This document shows, piece by piece, positions 1-4,908 of a stretch of DNA of 5,602 nt (its first letter is position 1; the number at the start of each line of letters is the position of its first letter). This DNA comes from Lentisphaerota bacterium. Lineage in GTDB: Bacteria; Verrucomicrobiota; Kiritimatiellia; RFP12; UBA3636. A program made the position numbers and the translations under genes. Under the pieces are notes generated by a model. It worked only from the letters and a program-made list of their open reading frames with translations, was not told where the DNA came from and searched no databases. The stretch lies in the NCBI GenBank assembly GCA_012511845.1, contig JAAZFF010000205.1, positions 1 to 5,602 on the forward strand. Direction: 5' to 3'.

Positions 1-200
1 ATAAAGGACGTTTTGCATCGCCAGTGATTTTACGCCCGTATCGGGTATTGAATAAAAAATGGTTGCCATTAGTTATTTTTGCTGACACGCTTCGCTGGAA
101 AGAAAATAAATGCGTTTATATTGATAATACTCCTGTTGCTGTCTCACTTGAATTATATCATGCCATGAAGGACAGTCTTCAAGACTTTAAATTGAAATAG
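1..200 (+). CDS. cmr1: C-terminal fragment of a type III RAMP protein, probably Cmr1 (5' end outside window)
   Basis: An open frame enters from the left edge (first full codon at position 3) and stops with TAG at 198-200, giving 65 visible residues. The fragment begins KGRFASPVILRPYRV, then has a beta-rich stretch (WLPLVIFADTLRW). The pattern R-x-A-S-P-hydrophobic-hydrophobic-x-P near the C-terminus is what I associate with Cmr1, a Cas7-like RAMP subunit that caps the type III-B effector complex next to the crRNA 3' part. The cas1, cas2, CARF and CRISPR features downstream support a Cas assignment. Only the tail is visible, so another RAMP (Cmr6, Csm5 or Csx10) is possible. The next gene starts 14 bp later on the same strand. 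Confidence 0.5.
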   Translation, partial: KGRFASPVILRPYRVLNKKWLPLVIFADTLRWKENKCVYIDNTPVAVSLELYHAMKDSLQDFKLK

Positions 201-214
201 ACAAATCTATATCA

Positions 215-1156
215 ATGCCTTTACGCAACCCCAACATAAATTACAATCGAGGATGGTTTTTTGTGACTACGCAGGTGGCTCACAACAAAACGATGTTCGG
301 AGTTATTGCGGGTGAGCAATGCCGGCTGAATGAGCTGGGCAAGATGGTTGAGCAGCATTGGAGTGACTTTTTTAAGTTCCACCCCGAGTTTGAGCAGGAC
401 GAGTTTGTAGTCATGCCAAACCACTTTCATGCCATTATCAGAGCAGTAGGTGGCAGCGGCAAGTCGAGCGATCTTTCCGGAGCAATGAGGATATTCAAAA
501 GTTTGGCTGCCAATGAGTACCTGAAGCTGAAAAAATCAGGTCGCTGCCCGGATATAGGGTCGAAACTGTGGCTGTCGAGCTACTATGACAACCTCATTAC
601 CAGCGAAAGGGAGCTGCTGCAGATTCGCCGCTATATACGCGAAAATCCGGCACGCTGGGATCGCGATCGCTTCGGGCCTGTTACGACTCACCACATAGGC
701 AACCTTGAGCTGCTGCGTGAGAAAATGGTGGCTTTTGTTGCCTCTGAGGGAGGGTGGGGGGTGGGGGCGACGCCCCACCCCCACGATAGAAAGGGTATTG
801 CGCCTGGTGGGGCGGCACCCCGTAATATCGTGCCTGGTGGGGCGTCGCCCCCACCAGTAATCTCCACATTTACATCCAGCCCGGAGCAATCCGTGTTGGC
901 AAAGTGCCTGGCAGTAAAGCGCCCCTACGTGCATGTTATGCCCGGCGGCATTCCCGAGGTGCTGCCATCTGCCTGGAAAGAGGCTTGCCGGGAAGGGCGA
1001 GCACTGTTGCTCTCGCCCGTGCCCGCAGGAACCGGGGTGAATAAACAGCGGGCAATATGGTGCAACCGCTATGTGCTCGACCACGCCGGCGAGATATGGC
1101 ATGGCTACATACGCCCCGGAGGCACTTTGGAAACGCTGCTTGGGAGTAAGGAGTAA
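215..1156 (+). CDS. REP-associated tyrosine transposase (RAYT / IS200-like HUH nuclease) with extra C-terminal domain
   Basis: This 313-aa protein starts with the short conserved N-terminus of the family (YNRGWFFVTTQV, residues 10-21). It carries the HUH metal-binding signature VVMPNHFHAII (65-75; His70 and His72). The nucleophile region is WLSSYYDNLI (119-128; Tyr123 or Tyr124), followed by RRYIRENPARW (138-148). These are hallmarks of Y1 transposases that nick single-stranded DNA at hairpins through a 5'-phosphotyrosine. The core ends near residue 175. A Gly/Pro/Ala-rich linker (178-215) joins it to a second domain (about 229-311) with ALLLSPVPAGTG, NKQRAIWCNRY and YIRPGGTLETLL, faintly like the DprA/SLOG Rossmann fold; that likeness is inference. 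The gene sits 14 bp after the RAMP fragment and 7 bp before the CARF gene. The second half is clearly more GC-rich than its neighbours, suggesting separate origin. No Shine-Dalgarno precedes the ATG. Confidence 0.85.
   Translation: MPLRNPNINYNRGWFFVTTQVAHNKTMFGVIAGEQCRLNELGKMVEQHWSDFFKFHPEFEQDEFVVMPNHFHAIIRAVGGSGKSSDLSGAMRIFKSLAANEYLKLKKSGRCPDIGSKLWLSSYYDNLITSERELLQIRRYIRENPARWDRDRFGPVTTHHIGNLELLREKMVAFVASEGGWGVGATPHPHDRKGIAPGGAAPRNIVPGGASPPPVISTFTSSPEQSVLAKCLAVKRPYVHVMPGGIPEVLPSAWKEACREGRALLLSPVPAGTGVNKQRAIWCNRYVLDHAGEIWHGYIRPGGTLETLLGSKE
748..767 (+). other. G-quadruplex motif inside the transposase gene
   Basis: Four G-runs of 3, 3, 6 and 5 bases (748-750, 752-754, 756-761, 763-767) are separated by single bases. 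This satisfies the standard G3+N1-7 G-quadruplex rule with very short loops, which favours a stable parallel fold. It lies on the coding strand, so the mRNA could also fold. It encodes Gly-rich residues in the interdomain linker. Folding in vivo is not shown. Confidence 0.7.
757..855 (+). repeat. GC-rich REP-like palindrome and repeat cluster in the transposase linker
   Basis: Three overlapping patterns are readable. (1) A perfect 10-bp inverted repeat, GGGGGTGGGG at 757-766 and CCCCACCCCC at 773-782, has a 6-nt loop. (2) The 20-mer GGTGGGGGCGACGCCCCACC at 760-779 recurs as its exact reverse complement at 836-855. (3) A 26-bp direct repeat, 796-821 versus 826-851, has 4 mismatches and a 30-bp period, encoding the ten-residue near-repeats GIAPGGAAPR and NIVPGGASPP. 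REP-associated transposases act on dispersed GC-rich hairpins, so such structure inside the transposase gene may be an inserted copy of its substrate. No flanking GTAG/GTAC tetranucleotide typical of enterobacterial REPs was seen. Confidence 0.75.
1148..1153 (+). promoter_or_regulatory. Shine-Dalgarno-like AAGGAG before the CARF-HEPN gene
   Basis: AAGGAG lies 10 nt upstream of the ATG at 1164 and directly precedes the transposase stop codon (TAA, 1154-1156). It is the only good Shine-Dalgarno match ahead of any gene here and supports this start. It also suggests translation from a transcript shared with the transposase. Confidence 0.5.
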
Positions 1157-1163
1157 ATAAAAA

Positions 1164-2363
1164 ATGAGCAAAACATTAATAACATCGCTAGGCAAAGGCG
1201 TATATGAAACAGATGGCTACAGGCTAACAACTTACCGTTTTAACAATGGTAAAGAGTTTGAAACATCTCTGATTTTGACAGCCATCCTCGATAATGATCC
1301 GGATATAACAGATGTTTTTATCGTCGGCACTACAACCAGTGGCTGGGATATGCTGATGGCAAACAATCTTGACGATAACTGGGTAAAAGTTAAGGAAGAA
1401 TGCGAGAGTGATTCCGGTTTGCAACCCGAGTCTCACGAGTTGATAATTAACGCACTCCGTGCCCGATATGAGTCTGTAAAATTTACTATAAAGCCGCATA
1501 CCCCGGTTATTGGTCGTGATACTATAGAAAGCGTTTTCAACACTTATCTGGACACTGCCCGTGAAGTGAAGAAAGACACACAACTTATGTTGGATATAAC
1601 ACACGGCTTCCGCTCCATGCCCTTGCTTATATGGCAAGCTTTGCAACTTTTGTCGGAATCTTTTGCAGAGGTAAGCATACTTTATGGCGAACACTCCCCG
1701 GTAGACAAAATATCTTATATCAGAGATCTGTCGGCTTATTGGTCACTTTCAGAGATTATAAAAGCTCAGTATTCTTTTATCAACAATCTGGATGGATTTG
1801 CACTTTCCAAACATATTGAAACTTGCTGGGGGCAGGGTGCGAAAGCAATCCAGAGCTTCTCCGAGATTGTAGCTGCTAATTTTGCACTGCAAGTTCCGGG
1901 AGTGTTAAAACAAATTAACAACGCCCTGAATGAACTGCCGGATGATGCACCGAGATGGGTTTGTGAAGTTGCGAAATTTTTGACTGATATTTACGAACGC
2001 TTGTCGGGAAAAGAGACCAGACACGAACAGATTTTTGAATATGCACTGCTTTTGGCTGAACGCAAACTTTATACCCAGGCAGTAATTGCACAACAAATCG
2101 CGGTTGAGGTTTTTATAGCAGGCGATGATGGCGGCGATTATGAATGGTGGCTGGATTGCGGCAGAGAGCTATACAATAAGAAGAAAAAAAATATGCCATC
2201 TAAATATAAGGAGGCGCTAAGCAGATTGGAAGGGCTTCGTAACCAGATAGCGCATGGTGGTGCAAAATCGAAACGTGGCGGTGGAGGTATGCCGGCAGCG
2301 GTGAATATTGAGCCAACGCTAAAGCGCACAACCCCTGCTGTATTAGAGCTTTTTAAATATTAA
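1164..2363 (+). CDS. csx1: CARF-HEPN CRISPR ancillary ribonuclease, DxTHG (Csx1/Csx2, TM1812) family
   Basis: This 399-aa protein begins with KTLITSLGKGVYETDGYRLTTY, then VFIVGTTTSGWDML (51-64). The diagnostic DxTHG motif DITHGFRSMP is at 144-153 and an ILYGEHSP strand end at 172-179. Together these form a CARF (Rossmann-like) sensor domain that in known relatives binds cyclic tetra- or hexa-adenylate. A helical C-terminal half follows. It ends in a HEPN RNase motif R-x4-H, RNQIAHG (Arg359, His364), after LSRLEGL. Members of this family are dormant RNases switched on by cOA from the type III polymerase Cas10, and they cleave RNA broadly in the cytoplasm. A Gly-rich basic stretch (369-375) follows the HEPN motif. 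The stop is 17 bp before the Csx3-like gene, suggesting one operon. Family assignment is strong; nucleotide specificity (cA4 or cA6) cannot be read. Confidence 0.9.
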   Translation: MSKTLITSLGKGVYETDGYRLTTYRFNNGKEFETSLILTAILDNDPDITDVFIVGTTTSGWDMLMANNLDDNWVKVKEECESDSGLQPESHELIINALRARYESVKFTIKPHTPVIGRDTIESVFNTYLDTAREVKKDTQLMLDITHGFRSMPLLIWQALQLLSESFAEVSILYGEHSPVDKISYIRDLSAYWSLSEIIKAQYSFINNLDGFALSKHIETCWGQGAKAIQSFSEIVAANFALQVPGVLKQINNALNELPDDAPRWVCEVAKFLTDIYERLSGKETRHEQIFEYALLLAERKLYTQAVIAQQIAVEVFIAGDDGGDYEWWLDCGRELYNKKKKNMPSKYKEALSRLEGLRNQIAHGGAKSKRGGGGMPAAVNIEPTLKRTTPAVLELFKY

Positions 2364-2380
2364 GATTATCGGATTAACCC

Positions 2381-2623
2381 ATGACAACTATTGATCTATC
2401 CTCCCTATATGCAACTGATGGTACAGCAAGACTCGTAAATCTTGATGAGTATGTGGCGAAAGCTAAGGAAACGGCGGTATCCGGCGGAGATGTTACGCTT
2501 ACTGGCCCGGCACCTGTATGGCTGTATCTGCGGGTTGCCCACGCCCTGCATGGTCTTTGCCGCAAGCTTGTTTATACAAGCCCTGTTTCTGGAGATGTGG
2601 TAATTTTTGACCATACGCCATAG
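2381..2623 (+). CDS. csx3: Compact Csx3-like protein, candidate cOA ring nuclease (Crn3 family)
   Basis: This is an 80-aa protein. Residues 37-58, from DVTLTGPAPVWLYL through the AHALHG segment, resemble the core of Csx3, where a G-x-x-P-hydrophobic-W-L turn precedes an A-H-x-x-H helix. His54 and His57 correspond to that pair, Tyr65 to the next strand, and His78 in VVIFDH to the final His. Archaeal Csx3 from Archaeoglobus degrades cyclic tetra-adenylate as a sandwich of dimers and was earlier reported to act on RNA. As I recall it, the Tyr-Asp-Pro-Arg-Leu-Gly loop there supplies an Asp and an Arg; here the loop is YTSPVSG and both appear absent, with one extra residue. It may be inactive, a binder, or use a different mechanism. 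It lies between the CARF-HEPN gene (17-bp gap) and cas1, fitting a cOA off-switch. No Shine-Dalgarno is visible. Confidence 0.72.
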   Translation: MTTIDLSSLYATDGTARLVNLDEYVAKAKETAVSGGDVTLTGPAPVWLYLRVAHALHGLCRKLVYTSPVSGDVVIFDHTP

Positions 2624-2630
2624 ACGGAAC

Positions 2631-2738
2631 ATGTGCGGATATCCAGGGATATCAATTTTACTAAAATGCCGATGGATATTTGCTAATATTCCCTCAGAAC
2701 AGCAAAATACAATTGAACTGATTAAAACCAACCCATAA
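2631..2738 (+). CDS. Possible 35-aa small ORF coupled to cas1
   Basis: The 114-bp gap between the Csx3-like gene and cas1 holds an ATG-started frame of 35 residues (begins MCGYPGISILLK, ends NTIELIKTNP). It lies in a different frame from the gene before it. Its TAA stop shares one base with the cas1 ATG (TAATG at 2736-2740), an arrangement typical of translational coupling. I do not recognise the peptide, it has no clear ribosome binding site, and an ORF this short can arise by chance. It could be a coupling leader, a remnant of a longer Csx3 C-terminus after frameshift, or noise. Confidence 0.25.
   Translation: MCGYPGISILLKCRWIFANIPSEQQNTIELIKTNP
2638..2653 (+). repeat. Inverted repeat GATATCC-AG-GGATATC upstream of cas1
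   Basis: A perfect 7-bp inverted repeat (2638-2644 and 2647-2653) with a 2-nt centre lies 85 bp before the cas1 start. It could be an operator half-site pair or a small cruciform. The loop is too tight for a good RNA hairpin unless the inner pairs open. No factor is identifiable. Confidence 0.4.
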
Positions 2739-3766
2739 TGGCATCACTTATTTTAACAAGCGACATACTGCGTGTGACTCGTCTCTCCGAAAGACTGGAA
2801 ATAATTCGAAGAGTGCGAGATAAAGATGGTGAGCGAAACGAAACTTCGCATGTTCCCCTGTTTGATATAGATCGGGTTATTATCCTGGGGCAGCCTTCTA
2901 TAACGATGCCAGCCATTACAAGCTTGCTCGATCGCGGCATACCCTGTTTCTTGCTTACAGCACGCGGTCGCTGGCGTGGTACAATTACTCCAGATAATAA
3001 TTTAAACGCCGCCAGACGCATACGTCAGTATGAGCAAGGCACAGATCCGGAATTTACTCTTCGTATAGCTCGAGTTCTTGTTAATGCCAAAATCAGAAAT
3101 TGCAGGCGCGTACTTCAGCGACTGGCAGCCAACCGGAACGCTGCTTCGGGACCCGAATACGAACACTCAGTGCAGGCACTCAAAGAATACGCCAAAATGG
3201 CGGAACAAGCTGAAACCGCAGAGATCGCACGTGGTGCCGAAGGCATTGCTGCAGCGCTTTACTTTCAACGCATGGCGTCGTATTTCCCTGAAAATATGCC
3301 CTTCCTCAAACGTACACGTCGTCCTCCGCGGGATCCTGCCAATGCTCTTTTATCTTTCGGATATACTGTTGTTATGAGCGAGGTTGAAGGAGTAATCCGT
3401 TCACATGGACTTGATGCCGCCATAGGGTGTTTGCATACCGATAAAACAAATACGCCATCGCTGGCACTGGATCTCATGGAACCGTTCAGACCTGCTATTG
3501 TGGATTTGCTTGTTTTAAACATAGTTAATCACCTGATGGTAAAACCGGAGGGGTCATTCGAATATCACGATGATGGCGGGGTTTACCTCAATGAAGACGG
3601 TCGCCGCTCATTTTTTCTTGCTTACGAACAATCAATGTGCCGTCGATTTGCTGTTTCTAAAGATTCAGCTCATACAAATTTACGACGAGTTATTGATGAG
3701 CAAGTTTGTGCTTATATCAGGGCATTGGAGCAGGACGTGCCAATGGAATGCTTCCTGTTGCCATAA
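2738..3766 (+). CDS. cas1: CRISPR-associated endonuclease/integrase Cas1
   Basis: This 342-aa protein has the length and layout of Cas1. A beta-strand N-terminal domain (about 1-85) includes FDIDRVIILGQPSIT and RGIPCFLLTARGRWRG. An all-helical catalytic domain follows. The metal-binding residues are visible: Glu168 in GAEGIAAALYF, His233 in IGCLHTD, and Glu248 (with Asp245) in LDLMEPFRP. The conserved RRPPRDPANALLSFGYT segment is at 194-210. With Cas2 it forms the complex that integrates protospacers at the leader-repeat junction. The start is chosen because MASLILTSD matches normal Cas1 N-termini and the upstream 35-codon frame ends in an overlapping TAATG. There is no Shine-Dalgarno. No reverse transcriptase or Cas4 fusion is present. 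It is followed after 111 bp by cas2, then the leader and array. Confidence 0.97.
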   Translation: MASLILTSDILRVTRLSERLEIIRRVRDKDGERNETSHVPLFDIDRVIILGQPSITMPAITSLLDRGIPCFLLTARGRWRGTITPDNNLNAARRIRQYEQGTDPEFTLRIARVLVNAKIRNCRRVLQRLAANRNAASGPEYEHSVQALKEYAKMAEQAETAEIARGAEGIAAALYFQRMASYFPENMPFLKRTRRPPRDPANALLSFGYTVVMSEVEGVIRSHGLDAAIGCLHTDKTNTPSLALDLMEPFRPAIVDLLVLNIVNHLMVKPEGSFEYHDDGGVYLNEDGRRSFFLAYEQSMCRRFAVSKDSAHTNLRRVIDEQVCAYIRALEQDVPMECFLLP

Positions 3767-3877
3767 AACAAATAACTTCCAATGCTTACAGAAGAGGAAC
3801 GGGCAAACCCCACTCAAGTTTACAAAATCGGTATCGCAGACAGTCGGTGGAATCCGGCAGAAACAGAAATAAAAGAC

Positions 3878-4168
3878 ATGCTTTATCTTATTGCCTACGA
3901 CATATCAACTGTTGACAAATCTGGTCAAAGGCGACTACGCCAAGTCGCCAAGGCTTGCGAGAACTATGGAATCAGGGTGGAAAAGAGCGTTTTCGAATGT
4001 GATCTCAAAGAAGAAATTTTTACAGTCTTTTGGGGTTCATTGATTGAAATAATAGATCCTGATGAAGATGCACTTATTGCTTATCGCATATGCCGTTCAT
4101 GCGTAAAAGACGTACTTTCTGCCGGTGCACTTTACCGACCGGTAAAACGTTTGGCATATATTTTCTGA
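3878..4168 (+). CDS. cas2: CRISPR-associated protein Cas2
   Basis: From the ATG at 3878 this is a 96-aa protein of normal Cas2 size. It begins MLYLIAYDIS, placing the conserved Asp at position 8 after the first strand as in other Cas2 proteins. RRLRQVAKACENYGIRVEKS (18-37) and SVFECDL (37-43) form the ferredoxin-like core, and the protein ends in the strand RLAYIF. Cas2 dimers bridge two Cas1 dimers during spacer capture; nuclease activity is not needed in the studied systems. The frame stays open to an upstream ATG at 3782, which would add 32 residues (MLTEEERANPTQ onward). I prefer the downstream start because the result matches the family. Neither start has a clear Shine-Dalgarno. The 111-bp gap after cas1 is longer than usual for this pair. 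Confidence 0.93.
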   Translation: MLYLIAYDISTVDKSGQRRLRQVAKACENYGIRVEKSVFECDLKEEIFTVFWGSLIEIIDPDEDALIAYRICRSCVKDVLSAGALYRPVKRLAYIF

Positions 4169-4216
4169 TTTCGGAGGGAGTAAAAAAGTGCAAAAAAGGG
4201 GGGTCTGCCTCCGAAA
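4169..4216 (+). repeat. Inverted repeat TTTCGGAGG / CCTCCGAAA just after cas2
   Basis: A perfect 9-bp inverted repeat (4169-4177 and 4208-4216) flanks a 30-nt A- and G-rich centre and starts immediately after the cas2 stop. It could be a binding site or cruciform at the leader's distal end, or a weak attenuator separating cas mRNA from pre-crRNA. There is no U-tract after the stem, so it is not a standard intrinsic terminator. Confidence 0.5.
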
Positions 4217-4289
4217 CGAATAAACCTGTGTCAATCAACTGCTTATAAAGAAAATCAGCAAATTTTAAAATGAAAATCTGTCGAAAAAA

Positions 4290-4320
4290 GAGCCCAAAAT
4301 CTGGCTCCCTTCAAAAGGGC
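4290..4320 (+). repeat. Two adjacent small hairpins in the leader
   Basis: GAGCC (4290-4294) pairs with GGCTC (4303-4307), and CCCTT (4307-4311) pairs with AAGGG (4315-4319) through a 3-nt loop. GCCC (4292-4295) can alternatively pair with GGGC (4317-4320), so the two forms are mutually exclusive. The element ends 40 bp before repeat 1. This may be an integration-host or promoter-proximal element, or chance structure in a biased sequence. Confidence 0.35.
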
Positions 4321-4360
4321 ATCATAAAGTGCTTGAAATCAACAACATAAAAGTGGTACA

Positions 4361-4618
4361 GTCAGAAACAGCAAAGAAGCCGAAAGGCGACGGGGATCGG
4401 CGTCCTCCGCACTCTTTCCGGTAGAAATACTTATGTCAGAAACAGCAAAGAAGCCGAAAGGCGACGGGGATCTGTGCCAGGAATGTCTGTGCTACATTGC
4501 TCAGTTGCGTCAGAAACAGCAAAGAAGCCGAAAGGCGACGGGGATCTGGACGGCGTACACGCCCCTCCAGGTGAACACCAAGTCAGAAACAGCAAAGAAG
4601 CCGAAAGGCGACGGGGAT
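4361..4618 (+). CRISPR. CRISPR array: 4 identical 37-bp repeats, 3 spacers
   Basis: Repeats lie at 4361-4397, 4435-4471, 4509-4545 and 4582-4618. All four are identical, beginning GTCAGAAACAGC and ending GGCGACGGGGAT. Spacers are 4398-4434 (37 bp), 4472-4508 (37 bp) and 4546-4581 (36 bp). The repeat holds a short stem GCC-GAAA-GGC that has a GNRA tetraloop only when read on the + strand. The first three repeats are followed by C and the last by G, so the true unit may be 38 bp with a diverged terminal copy. Adjacency to cas2 and the AT-rich leader favours + strand transcription with newest spacers at 4398. Spacer sources cannot be determined here. Confidence 0.97.
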
Positions 4619-4908
4619 GGGGCGAAAAACGATTAAGCATCACGGCGCGCCCGGAGTGTATCGCCCTACCCTTATTGCGATTTGCCGCTTGTACCGGAGT
4701 AGTTAGCGGACGAAGCCGGAAAAAATGCGCCCTGCCCTTCGATTCATTACAGGTTCTCCCTCCGACAAACCCCCGTGAATCCGTGGCTCTATACGAAACA
4801 TCGTCACGGAGCGTTTTCCGCGGATAATTTTATTTAAAGCCCCGAGCTATAAAACATTGACATGCAGCAAAACGTATGAAACTATAATGTCGTAGAAAGC
4901 ACTAATTT
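4619..4908. other. Non-coding interval between array and ring-nuclease gene
   Basis: These 290 bp hold no convincing gene. A frame starting inside the array at 4474 runs to 4827, but it reads through a repeat and spacer 3, so it is spurious. Visible items are a GGCGCGCC palindrome (4644-4651), a loose CCGCT/AGCGG inverted repeat (4685-4689 and 4705-4709), and an AT-rich last 85 bp with a possible promoter. No further intact repeat is present, so the array ends at 4618. Confidence 0.6.
4857..4888 (+). promoter_or_regulatory. Possible promoter TTGACA-N20-TATAAT for the ring-nuclease gene
   Basis: A perfect TTGACA (4857-4862) and a perfect TATAAT (4883-4888) sit 20 nt apart and end 20 nt before the ATG at 4909. 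Spacing is 3 nt longer than the sigma-70 optimum. It is close to the wider spacing of Bacteroidota promoters, although the TAnnTTTG element of that group is not matched. If real, the ring-nuclease gene has its own promoter rather than relying on read-through from the array. Confidence 0.4.

Larger units (their letters stand above)
4169..4360 (+). promoter_or_regulatory. AT-rich CRISPR leader
   Basis: The 192 bp between the cas2 stop and the first repeat contain no convincing gene. The region is A-rich on the + strand (many A4-A6 runs) and directly abuts repeat 1, as leaders do. Position after cas1-cas2 and base composition indicate a + strand leader holding the array promoter and the Cas1-Cas2 integration site. 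An exact promoter is not obvious. The trailer side also has a non-coding stretch, so orientation is likely but not certain. Confidence 0.6.

Noticed and set aside
536..1195. Long minus-strand frame (219 codons) opposite the transposase gene
   Set aside because: It is antisense to a protein with clear HUH and Tyr motifs, and its composition reflects the GC-rich opposite strand. No family features are visible.
2184..2191. Run of eight A in the CARF-HEPN gene as a possible slippage or frameshift site
   Set aside because: The zero frame continues straight into the intact HEPN R-x4-H motif and normal C-terminus, so there is no need to invoke slippage.
3078..3872. Plus-strand frames inside cas1 (3078-3377 and 3570-3872)
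   Set aside because: They are out-of-frame shadows of cas1, without family features or spacing that suggests translation.
4710..4725. GAAGCCGGAAA near 4714, resembling the repeat segment GAAGCCGAAAGG
   Set aside because: The match is about 10 bases with an insertion and is not at repeat spacing, so it is not a degenerate fifth repeat.
4433..4827. Frames running through the CRISPR array on both strands (4433-4636 +, 4474-4827 +, 4431-4643 -)
   Set aside because: They owe their openness to stop-free repeats and encode the repeat unit several times. They are array artefacts.
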